From: an uncultured Eggerthellaceae bacterium
Lineage (GTDB): Bacteria; Actinomycetota; Coriobacteriia; Coriobacteriales; Eggerthellaceae
DNA length: 64,000 bases
Assembly (NCBI GenBank): GCA_910588945.1
Contig: CAJUSF010000013.1
Span: forward strand, 1-64,000
Direction: 5' to 3'
The first letter of the stretch is position 1. Every line of letters begins with the position of its first letter. Below are positions 8,806 to 17,500 of the stretch, one piece after another. Under the pieces are notes generated by a model, which was not told the DNA's origin, made no database searches, and was given only the letters and a program-made list of their open reading frames with translations. The position numbers and the translations under genes were made by a program.

Positions 8806-9159
8806 TTAATCCGGCAGATCCACCTCGATCGAGTCTATCTGCAATTCACGTCCAGCGATCAGCTCGGTGGCGAAACTGTCACAGTTCGGGCAAAACATAT
8901 GAAACCTGTCGTGCTCGTATTCATGACCGCACTCTAAACAGATGCTTCTCGGTGCGATCATATTCACCTCAAGTGTTGCGCCCTCAAGAAACGGGTCATC
9001 CTCGCAAAGCGCTTCGAATGCGAACATGAGTGCATCTTCGATCGCTTCGGTCATCTCGCCAACGGAGAGCTTCACCGAAAGAAGCTTTAGGGCGCCTGCA
9101 TCCTCGGCAGCCTGCTTCGCCGACTCTAAAACGCCTGTCATTATGCCGAGCTCATGCAT
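8806..9159 (-). CDS. hypA: Hydrogenase nickel/zinc metallochaperone HypA
   Basis: 117 residues, the usual length. It starts MHELGIM, where the N-terminal amine, His2 and Glu3 form the nickel site. The zinc ribbon is present as two CxxC pairs (CLEC and CPNC) in the C-terminal half. It hands nickel to HypB for insertion into the large hydrogenase subunit. It lies between tatC (41 nt upstream) and hypB, so maturation and Tat export of a hydrogenase may be co-expressed. Confidence 0.95.
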   Translation of the reverse strand: MHELGIMTGVLESAKQAAEDAGALKLLSVKLSVGEMTEAIEDALMFAFEALCEDDPFLEGATLEVNMIAPRSICLECGHEYEHDRFHMFCPNCDSFATELIAGRELQIDSIEVDLPD

Positions 9160-9200
9160 AATGCGCCTCGATATATCTGTCCGACAAGCCCGAAAAACGC

Positions 9201-9986
9201 CTACTCATCGTCTTGCTCCTCAAGCTCCTGATTCTGCTTCTTGATCCTTTTCGCTAGAACAATGCGGGCAGCGAGAAGACTCAACTCATATAGCACGATC
9301 AAAGCAGCGAACAGCAAAAGCATCGTTACAGGAGAAGCATCAGGTGTTACCACTGCGCAAATGATCATCAGCACGACATATACGATGCGCCAGCTATCGC
9401 GAAGCTTCTTGTAGGGAATCACATCGAATATGACCAGATAGAAGATGACCAGCGGAAGCTCAAAGGCAAACCCGAACGCCACTTCGAACTTAATGATGAT
9501 ATCGATGTATGACGACATCCTCGGCTCGACATAACCAAGCCCATCAGCCTGTTCTGTGAGCCATTGGAAAGCAGCATTCAAGATAACCGCATAGCAAAAC
9601 ACGACACCAACAATAAACAACACGACACCAACGACGAACGTAGGCGTAAACCACTTGCGCTCTTTAGGCTTTAAAGCCGGAAGAAAGAATGCGAGAAGCT
9701 GCCAAAGTATCACAGGCGATGTAGCCACTATCCCGAAAAATAACGAAATCTCAAATCGCACCGCAAATGCTTCAAACGGATCGAGCGCCGTAAGCGCGAC
9801 AAGGCCTGTATTAGGATCAAATGGGAGATATGCCGCGATCGGAATCAATAGAAACTGACCCATAGTAGGAGCTGCAAAATAAAACACTATTACAGCAACC
9901 GCCAAGCACGCAACAATGCGAACGAGCCTCATCCGAAGCTCACTCAGATGATCAAACAGCGGCATGCGAGCAGGACCGATTGGCAT
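9201..9986 (-). CDS. tatC: Sec-independent protein translocase TatC
   Basis: 261 residues, six hydrophobic helices. The N-terminal MPLFDHLSELRMRLVR segment is the conserved cytosolic part that recognises twin-arginine signal peptides; FEVAFGFAFELPLVIF and TPDASPVTML are family landmarks. The C-terminus is a short charged tail rich in Gln and Glu. It forms the receptor core of the Tat translocon in the cytoplasmic membrane. It begins 1 nt after the stop of tatA, so the two are translationally coupled. Confidence 0.96.
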   Translation of the reverse strand: MPIGPARMPLFDHLSELRMRLVRIVACLAVAVIVFYFAAPTMGQFLLIPIAAYLPFDPNTGLVALTALDPFEAFAVRFEISLFFGIVATSPVILWQLLAFFLPALKPKERKWFTPTFVVGVVLFIVGVVFCYAVILNAAFQWLTEQADGLGYVEPRMSSYIDIIIKFEVAFGFAFELPLVIFYLVIFDVIPYKKLRDSWRIVYVVLMIICAVVTPDASPVTMLLLFAALIVLYELSLLAARIVLAKRIKKQNQELEEQDDE

Positions 9987-9987
9987 G

Positions 9988-10557
9988 TTATCCCTCCTCT
10001 TTCGCTGTATCTACATCATCGGATGCTTCTGCAACTTTTTTCACACTGACATCGTTTTTCGGATTCTCCTTGGCGCGCGCGGCTGCTTCTTCTTTCTCCG
10101 ACTTCTCGCGCTCAGCCTGCTCGGCTGCCTTTGCCTCGGCTTCCTTGCGCGCTTTGCGCTCCCGATCGTATTTTGCCTTGCGCTCAGCAAAGCTAGCTAC
10201 GTGCTCGGTCGCATCCTCTTCGATAGTAGACCCCGCAGATGATGTACCCACCTTCGAGGCTGCATCCACAACCGCATCTGTTGCCGAATCAACCTTGGTC
10301 TGTGCATCCTTGACGCCTTTCTTGACGTCTTTCGCCGCGCCCTCCAAGACATCGAGCGGGTTCTTGAACGGCTCATCAGAATCTTTGTCCATAAAAGATT
10401 CCTTCTTCAGCTGCCCGGACATCTCTTCTTGCGCGTCCCTGAACTTCGCTATCGCACGCCCTATGGTCTTTGCGATAGCCGGAAGCTTATCCGGTCCGAA
10501 GATCAAAAATCCAAAGATCAGGATCAGAAATAGCTCGAATCCACCAATTCCAAACAA
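9988..10557 (-). CDS. tatA: Twin-arginine translocase subunit TatA/TatB
   Basis: 189 residues: an N-terminal membrane helix (GGFELFLILIFGFLIF), the FGPDKLP hinge, an amphipathic helix, then a long soluble tail rich in Lys, Glu, Ala and Asp. The tail (about 130 residues) is far longer than in classical TatA (~90 total) and closer to TatB. With only one tatA-type gene here it may serve both roles, or another tatA may lie elsewhere. The C-terminal stretch (KAKYDRERKARKEAEAKAAE) is predicted coiled coil. Pore-forming partner of TatC, encoded 1 nt downstream. Confidence 0.92.
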   Translation of the reverse strand: MFGIGGFELFLILIFGFLIFGPDKLPAIAKTIGRAIAKFRDAQEEMSGQLKKESFMDKDSDEPFKNPLDVLEGAAKDVKKGVKDAQTKVDSATDAVVDAASKVGTSSAGSTIEEDATEHVASFAERKAKYDRERKARKEAEAKAAEQAEREKSEKEEAAARAKENPKNDVSVKKVAEASDDVDTAKEEG

Positions 10558-10571
10558 AGCTCACCAGCTCC

Positions 10572-10811
10572 TTATTGAGAGAGCACCGTAAGTGCCATGG
10601 TCGGAATGCCAAGGGCAAGGACCAAGATCACGCAAACGATCACAGTGAATATCTTTTTGACCTTCTCAGATCTCTCACGACGTTCACGCTCGCGGCGCTC
10701 ACGCTCTTCGGCCGCTTTGATGCGTGCGGCCTTTTCCTCTCGCGAGATCGTCTTCTTCGATTTGTTAGCCTGTCTGTTGCTCTGTGCCATCTTCTCGTCT
10801 CTTTTGCTCAT
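10572..10811 (-). CDS. Small highly charged tail-anchored membrane protein
   Basis: 79 residues: about 50 very basic and acidic residues (Arg/Glu-rich, coiled-coil-like run ERERRERERRERSEK) followed by one C-terminal membrane helix (IFTVIVCVILVLALGIPTMAL). No family recognised. It ends 14 nt before tatA in the same direction, so it is probably the first gene of the tat operon. The start is uncertain: ATG 10811 or the in-frame ATG at 10790. The conserved position and clean reading frame suggest a real gene, but a function in Tat export is only a guess from position. Confidence 0.7.
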   Translation of the reverse strand: MSKRDEKMAQSNRQANKSKKTISREEKAARIKAAEERERRERERRERSEKVKKIFTVIVCVILVLALGIPTMALTVLSQ

Positions 10812-10903
10812 TATCGGTGCAAAACGTTATTTGCCGATGAACCTTTATCTTATCGGTCGGGATGCCCGATCGGATCGATCCGCACCCCCGCGCAGCGAAC
10901 TAG

Positions 10904-12259
10904 CTACGATTTCAATTTCGCGCGTATCTCTATGACCCTCGCGATATTCTTCGCAACCTCAACGCCTACGCTCCATTGATTCTTCTCGTAGAGTATCTTG
11001 CCGTTGACCATCGTCATGAGAATATCCGATGTGTTGCAGGTGTTCACGAGCGCCGATATCGGATTTATCTCGGGCGATTGATGCGATCTGGAAAGATCGA
11101 CCGCGATAACATCGGCGAGCTTGCCGATCTCAAGCGATCCGATCTTGTCATCAAGACGAAGTGCACGCGCCCCTCCGATGGTGGCCATCTCAAGCAATGT
11201 GGCAGAATCTAGGAAATGGCGTGTGTCGTGCGCTCTGTGCAGCAGCATTCCCATGCGCATCTCGGAAAGCATATCGGTGGATTCAGTGGCTGCCGGCGAA
11301 TCGGTGCCAAGTCCCACACGAAGCCCCGCCTTGAGGAATTCGTTCAGAGGAGCAACACCCATGCCCAACTGAGCGTTCGCGCGAGGACAAGTGCAGATCG
11401 CCACATCATGGGCGCGAAGCTTCTGGATATCCTCATCGGTTACCTGAACCGCTTGGACAAGCATGACGTTCGGAGAATCGAACGCACCCCAATTAAGTGC
11501 ATAGCGGATCGGCGTGACACCAAAAGGAAGCCATGGCGGAATCTCAACATATCCTCTGGCCTCAATGTCCATCGTATCAACGGAGAACATCGAAGAGCCA
11601 TACATCACGAAGTTGTATTCCTCTTTCGACCCAGCAAGCCTCATGGCAACAGGCAGGTCCTCTTTGATAGCGAGTTCATTGATGCGCCTGAAGATCTCAG
11701 GGTGATTCACATAAATCGGAGCCGGGGCAACTCCAATCCTAATAAGATCATCGGCTTCTTGGCGCCATTCATCTATATCACGCTGCGCTGTGTGCATCGC
11801 ATGATCGATGCGCATTTTGTCCATGGCGCCGATCTCTTTATAGATGACGGCGCGAAGTCCGACCTTTTTCACCGCATGAAGCTGAGCCGATGTGGCCGTC
11901 ATATCCGCGATAGTGGTGATACCCGCCGATATGGCATCAAGACCGCCTAGAACAGCCGAGTCATACCAATCCCTCGCTTCAAGATTCTGCGCCTTGTTGA
12001 GTATCGACAGCATCCATTTCATGTAAGGCTCATCTGCGACAACCCCGCGCATCACAGACATATCGAGTTTCGTGAACAGGTCCACAAAACCAGGCATTAT
12101 AGCCGCAAGCCCAAAGTCAACCACTTCTTCATCAGGATAGCGATACTTGAGCTTCTCGAAAGCACCGATATCGACGATCTTGTTATCGCGCACAAGAACA
12201 GCCCCACCAGGGATAGGATCGGCGGTTATAGGGAATACGTATTTAGCACTAAGTAGCAT
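10904..12259 (-). CDS. Amidohydrolase-superfamily protein without metal ligands (probable pseudoenzyme)
   Basis: 451 residues from ATG 12259 (GCGAGG site just upstream). The whole chain aligns with the SsnA/MtaD/TrzA type of deaminases and chlorohydrolases: start with a small beta domain, PGFVD...MRGVVADEPYMKWM, APAPIYV, DLPVAMRLAG, LVQAVQVTDED, GLGTDSPAATESTDMLSEMRMG and a closing GSLEIGKLADVIAVD. However, the HxH pair is Phe62-Thr-Lys64, the third ligand (normally HLxE) is Arg207 with Gly210, and the fourth His is Gln269. Only Asp320 remains. Hydrolysis or deamination of the usual kind is therefore unlikely. The frame is intact, so the loss looks selected rather than decay. Divergent from menG; a link to menaquinone metabolism (aminofutalosine deaminase belongs to this family) is speculative. 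Confidence 0.8.
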   Translation of the reverse strand: MLLSAKYVFPITADPIPGGAVLVRDNKIVDIGAFEKLKYRYPDEEVVDFGLAAIMPGFVDLFTKLDMSVMRGVVADEPYMKWMLSILNKAQNLEARDWYDSAVLGGLDAISAGITTIADMTATSAQLHAVKKVGLRAVIYKEIGAMDKMRIDHAMHTAQRDIDEWRQEADDLIRIGVAPAPIYVNHPEIFRRINELAIKEDLPVAMRLAGSKEEYNFVMYGSSMFSVDTMDIEARGYVEIPPWLPFGVTPIRYALNWGAFDSPNVMLVQAVQVTDEDIQKLRAHDVAICTCPRANAQLGMGVAPLNEFLKAGLRVGLGTDSPAATESTDMLSEMRMGMLLHRAHDTRHFLDSATLLEMATIGGARALRLDDKIGSLEIGKLADVIAVDLSRSHQSPEINPISALVNTCNTSDILMTMVNGKILYEKNQWSVGVEVAKNIARVIEIRAKLKS

Positions 12260-12364
12260 GTGACCTCGCTTATGCAAGTTGCATCATTTTCCAAAGTGAC
12301 ATTCTACCAAAGAAGATATGCTTGCGAGGTGTCTCACACATACAAAACAATCCTTATGTAACGC

Positions 12365-12370
12365 TATAAT
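12365..12370 (+). promoter_or_regulatory. -10 box (TATAAT) placing the menG start at +1
   Basis: A perfect TATAAT ends 6 bp before the menG ATG at 12377, so transcription would start at or next to the A of ATG. There is no Shine-Dalgarno sequence. No good -35 box is seen. Confidence 0.55.
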
Positions 12371-12376
12371 TGAGAA

Positions 12377-13171
12377 ATGGAAGATTTCACAACAGATTCG
12401 GATGACAGAGTATCCACGATCGACACCGCAACTGGCAGTGCGGCTCCGCCTGAGCTGTCAACCTCGCGCGTGCGCTCCATATTCTCATCCATCTCAAAAA
12501 AGTACGAGCGCTTCAACGCCATCTCAAGCTTCGGCGCATACAGGCTTTGGCTCAATAGCCTTTGTGACCTTGCCGATATCGAATGCGATGACGATGTGCT
12601 CGATATCGCAGGCGGCACAGGCGATGTATCATTTAGCGTGGCTAGATCGTGCCGGCCGAGGCATATTCAATGCACCGATCTTGTGCCTGAGATGCTCGAT
12701 GTGGCCAAAGAGCACTACAAAGATGGCCGCGGCAATGGGGTCGATATCGATTTCGATGTCGTCGACGCACAGGATATCCAATACGAAAGCGAGAGATTCG
12801 ATGCCATCACTATGGCATACGGAATCAGAAATATGCCCAATAGATCTCGCGCTCTATCGGAGATGTATCGCGTGCTCAAACCTGGCGGCAGTATAACCTG
12901 CCTTGACTTCTCCACTCCCAAAAACCCCATTTGGAGAACGCTTTATAACTTCTACCTTAAGCATATGATTCCGTTTTGGGGCAGGCTCATAACAGGAGAT
13001 GCCTCCGGCTTCATCTATCTCGCAAAATCGATCAAGGCCTTCCCTGACCAAGAAGGAGTAGCCAAGCTCTTTGAGCAGGCGGGCTTCACCGATGTATCAT
13101 ACAAGAACCTGACCGGCGGCATTGCTGCCATCCATACCGCTAGAAAACCCCATGAACAAAAAGATGAATGA
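12377..13171 (+). CDS. menG: Demethylmenaquinone methyltransferase (MenG/UbiE)
   Basis: 264 residues. It methylates demethylmenaquinone with S-adenosylmethionine, the last step of menaquinone synthesis. After a ~35-residue low-complexity N-terminus the UbiE core is clear: SRVRSIFSSISKKYERFNAISSFG, motif I VLDIAGGTGDVSFSVA, MAYGIRNMPNRSRALSEMYRVLKPGG, and the C-terminal FIYLAKSIKAFPDQEGVAKLFEQAGF. The N-terminal extension is longer than usual. The mRNA is probably leaderless. The MFS gene starts inside its 3' end. Menaquinone implies an anaerobic or microaerobic electron-transport chain. Confidence 0.95.
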   Translation: MEDFTTDSDDRVSTIDTATGSAAPPELSTSRVRSIFSSISKKYERFNAISSFGAYRLWLNSLCDLADIECDDDVLDIAGGTGDVSFSVARSCRPRHIQCTDLVPEMLDVAKEHYKDGRGNGVDIDFDVVDAQDIQYESERFDAITMAYGIRNMPNRSRALSEMYRVLKPGGSITCLDFSTPKNPIWRTLYNFYLKHMIPFWGRLITGDASGFIYLAKSIKAFPDQEGVAKLFEQAGFTDVSYKNLTGGIAAIHTARKPHEQKDE

Positions 13172-14486
13172 CGCTCCAACAAAGATAGACTCGATACATC
13201 CCAAGCTCTTCACCGGGATGTTCGTCCTGATCATCGCCATTTCAATGGCGAGCTTTCTTATGGGACAGGCAGCAAACGCGGGCACGTCTGTCTACCTCAA
13301 AGCCATTGGACAGACAACATCACTTGCAGGCATCGGCGCTTTGAGCTTCTCGCTCGCCGCTGCGGCATCAAGGATATTGGCAGGCGCGCTTATCGATACG
13401 AAAAGCCGTCACATCATGATGGTCGCAGGCGGCGCCTTCATGCTCGCAGGGACCTTGCTGCCGCTTCTTATTAACACTGGCGCCTTTTTCATCGTCTGGA
13501 GAATCCTCCAAGGCGTCGGTTTTGCTGCAACCACCACCGCAGCGGCTACAGCGGCGGCAGATGTCGTGCCCGTATCAAGACTCGGGGAAGGCATCGGCTA
13601 CTACGGGCTTGGACAGGCCATCGCGATGTCTGTCGGTCCCGCTCTTGCGATCTTTCTTGTCTCAACCGCCTCACCGCTAAATCTCTATATCGGTCTGGCT
13701 TTATGTGCCGCGCTCGCTTTGGTGCTTTCGTTGTTTTGTATCTACGAGAAGCATCCTATGAAGCTTCCCGCCACATCCGAATACAGAATGCGCTTCGAAA
13801 AAGCCGAGATGGAGCGTAACAAGGCTGTGTGCCACGAGGTATCGGGTCCAATCCCAGATCCAAAAGCTGAACACAACGTTGACACCAAGACCGGCATCGC
13901 AATGATCCTAGATTCCATTTTCGAGCCGAACGCAATACCGGGCACGATCCCCATGATGTTCATAACTACATCGTTTGGATTTGGGATATTTTTCGTAGGT
14001 GTATATGGCACTACGCTCGGCGTTTCAAATTCAGGCTTCTTCTTCACGCTAGCTGCCATCTCTATGATCCTCGTAAGAGTGTCATCGGGCAGATTCATGG
14101 ATAAGGTCGCGCCGATCAAGATCATGGCTGTCGCGGTGGTAAGCGGTCTTTTAGGCTTTGGGATGCTATATATCTGCTCGCACGCCACCGATCACGCACT
14201 ACTTGACGCGATCTTTTGTCTATCCGGAATCTTTTACGGAGTGAGCCTCGGGGTTGCTCTTCCGATCAATCAGACTGTAGCGGTGAAGCTGAGTCCTGCC
14301 GACAGGTGGGGTGCCGCCAACGGACTTTATCTTTTGGGAAACGATATCGCCATCGGAATAGCATCGCTTATTTGGGGGATCACAAACGAGAGCCTCGGGT
14401 TCGATGTCACCATACTGATCGTCATGTGCATGATAGCTGCATCCTTCATAGCGGCCATCATCTGCTATCCCAAAAAGAAGCTCTAA
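13152..14486 (+). CDS. MFS transporter
   Basis: About 444 residues with twelve predicted membrane helices in two bundles and a soluble central loop around residues 210-270. The loop between helices 2 and 3 (GALIDTKSRHIMMVAGG) is the usual MFS motif A position (G-x3-D-x2-[SG]-[RK]). The start is unclear: ATG 13152 or ATG 13164, both inside the 3' end of menG, so translation is coupled. Substrate unknown; an exporter of the DHA1 type is plausible. It converges on the CydDC gene with an 82 bp gap. Confidence 0.85.
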   Translation: MNKKMNDAPTKIDSIHPKLFTGMFVLIIAISMASFLMGQAANAGTSVYLKAIGQTTSLAGIGALSFSLAAAASRILAGALIDTKSRHIMMVAGGAFMLAGTLLPLLINTGAFFIVWRILQGVGFAATTTAAATAAADVVPVSRLGEGIGYYGLGQAIAMSVGPALAIFLVSTASPLNLYIGLALCAALALVLSLFCIYEKHPMKLPATSEYRMRFEKAEMERNKAVCHEVSGPIPDPKAEHNVDTKTGIAMILDSIFEPNAIPGTIPMMFITTSFGFGIFFVGVYGTTLGVSNSGFFFTLAAISMILVRVSSGRFMDKVAPIKIMAVAVVSGLLGFGMLYICSHATDHALLDAIFCLSGIFYGVSLGVALPINQTVAVKLSPADRWGAANGLYLLGNDIAIGIASLIWGITNESLGFDVTILIVMCMIAASFIAAIICYPKKKL

Positions 14487-14568
14487 AACTAACTTGCTGC
14501 CTCGAGCGCATTGGATCGATCGCACGCATGCAAAGCCGCGCGTCCACGATGCGGCTGCCTTCAGGTGT

Positions 14569-17500
14569 CTATATCCCCTTCTCGAATGCGAGAAGCTCGG
14601 CAAAGTGAGCGTTTTTCCTAGCAAGCATATCGGGATCATCATCTGCGGCGATCTTTCCGTTAGCAACCATAACAACACGGTCGAAGCGCTCGATATTTCG
14701 AAGATGATGCGTGATCAATATCACGGTCTTACCCGCAAGGGCAGTGAAAATAACATCGGTGATCGCATCTTCGGTCTTAGGGTCCAACCCGCAAAACGGC
14801 TCGTCCAAAACAACGATCGGGCTGTCCATAAGCAGCACGCGCGCGATCGCGAGCCTCGTTCGTTCACCACCTGAAATGTTCGCACCCAGCTCGCCAAGCG
14901 ATGTGCTGAGCTTCGCCTCACGCCGATCCAACATGCGGGAAAGCCCAACCTTCGCAAGCACATCCAATAGCTCTTTATCTGTTGCAAGAGGCTTTGCAAT
15001 AAGAAGATTCTCTCGAAGGCTCTGATCGAAGACGTATGGGTCCTGCTCGACGACGCCGACGAGCTGGTGAAACTCGGCCATGCCGCATGAGATATCCTTA
15101 CCAAAGATGTGTAGCGTACCTGAATCTAGCTCAAGCTCACCAGCTATGATCTTTGCCAAAGTCGATTTTCCCGCACCGCTTTTTCCAATGATGGCGATGT
15201 GTTGCCCGCGGTCGATCGACATATCAAAGCAAAGAGCATTATCGCCTTGAGCAGCACCGTCATACGAGAAGGCAGCATGCATAAGCTCGATAGCGCAAGA
15301 GGGCTGAATGAGAGCTTCACCCTTATCATCAGAAACGCTTGTTACGTCCGATACGCATGATGGACAAGACCTGTCCGCATCAGATTCAAGCTCTTTTTCG
15401 ATCGCACAAATCGCCCTCACAGAAGAGATGCGCCCCGCCACCACGAGTGCATCATCGCTCGCGCGGAAGAATATCTCAGCCATTGGGATAACACAAAGCA
15501 CGAAAGCGGCTATCCAGTTGGCAGGATAGCTCGTCGCGTCTTGGATCGGCATATTGCCCAGTGCAGACACAGCGCCCGTGGCAATAGAAAAGCCCGGATC
15601 AGCGAAGCTTGATGCAGCCCACAGGAAAACATACACTATCAAGGCACAGATCGCGATATTGTAGATGATAAGTCGTCCTCTAGCGCCTGCCGCCTGATCC
15701 TGCTCGATGTCATCCAGATCTGCCCTATCCTGATCATCGAGATGGATAAATTCCGATTCACGACCGGAGAGCATCCAGTCTTTCAAGCCGTAGACGTTAT
15801 CGCTTGATGCCCTTAGAAGACCGTGCCTGATCTTCGCAGCAAGTTTGATATCACTCTTGCGTTTTCTGGCAGCGAGATAAGGCATCGCCATAGCCACCAC
15901 GATGAGCACGACGGCAAATGCAGAAGCAAGTCCAACGGAGAATACAGCACAGAGCGCTACGATCACAACAAGCGTGAGCGCCATCACGATAAGCGGAAGC
16001 ACGCCCCTTATGAGAAGGTCCTGCAAGTGCTCCATCGTCTGCGAGAAGAATGCAAGCACATCCCCCGTGGCGATCTTGAAACCTTTCGAGCGAGCGGCCC
16101 TCATATCCATGAATCGGAACAAGCTTGAGCGCAGATCGCTCGTGATCCTCAATATCCAGTCATGCACACCTAGGCGCTCAACATACGAGATGCACGGCTT
16201 TCCTATGCCGAAGATCCGAACGAAAAGCGAAGGGATATGAAGCGCAAGTGCTGTTGCAGGAATGCTCGCAGCAAGCGAGATCATGAAGCCTGATGTAAAC
16301 ATGAGCCCGCAGGCGAAAATGTTAGCAAAAAGGCTCAGCGCAAGCGATACGAACAAAGGCTTTTTGTGCTTCGAGAGAAAACCTCTCACCCGCATCATGA
16401 CATCTCTTCGTGAAAGTTCGTTCGCAGAGCTCGACAAAAGATCATCTTGGTGCAAGATACGCGGATCAGAGGCATCGATATCCTTTTTCGTTCGCGATAA
16501 TTCAGCATCATCGAGGCCCTCTCTCAAAGTCGAGGCAGCATCACAAGCAGCGCCAAGCACCTCATCAGCGACAACACCTTCGGCGCAGGAGTTGTGATCA
16601 GATACGCAATCTCTGTTCGCCCCGCCTGCCACAGCATCCACGATGCAACCATCTTCAAGCGTGAAAATTGTGTCGACGACCTGCGCCCAATGCATCCTAT
16701 GAGAGATGATGAGCACCGTCTTTCCCACCATGAGCGAAACCATCTGCTCTTTTAGATCAAGCTCAGTCTCGATATCCAGATGTGCGGTCGGCTCGTCGAG
16801 TATCCAAATATCCCTAGCCTCATCAAGCAGCGCACGAGCCAGAGCGATCCGCTGCAACTGACCGCCTGAGAAGCTGCGAGCACCATCACCGATGGGCGTA
16901 TCCAGACCCTGCGGAAGAGCGTTGATGAGATCTTGCAGTCCCAATCTGTAGACAACCTCCATGATCGCCTCATCGTCACAATCTGGGTCATAGAATGCAA
17001 GGTTTTCACGAAGCGTTGCGTTGAAGATATACGGCGATTGCGGTATATAGGCCACACGTCGTCTCCACTTCTCGCGCGCCAAAGTGAGCATCATCACATC
17101 TCCGATTCGGATCTCACCGTTGGTTGGAGAAGTGAAACCGGCCACGATGTCAGCAAGCGTGGATTTTCCCTGCCCGCTCTCTCCAACAAGGAGCACCCAC
17201 TTTCCGTATTCAAGCTCAAGGCTCACATTGCGAAGGATCGGTTTCTCGTCGCTATAAGCAAACTCGATGTTTCTCAACTCTAGCGCACCTGATAGCGCAG
17301 AAAAACGAGCATCAGCATCCGAGCCAGCAGCATGAGCGCTCTGATCGTCTACAGGTGCACCCCAAGCCTCAATGGTCCGCTCGATAAGCCCCACCTCTTC
17401 GAAGCTCTCTCTGCCAAACGATGACGCGAGCGCGCGCTTGGCTGCATCTATCGTCTCGAATACGGAATGCAGTGACGATCTACCGTCGAGCGAAGCGTGA

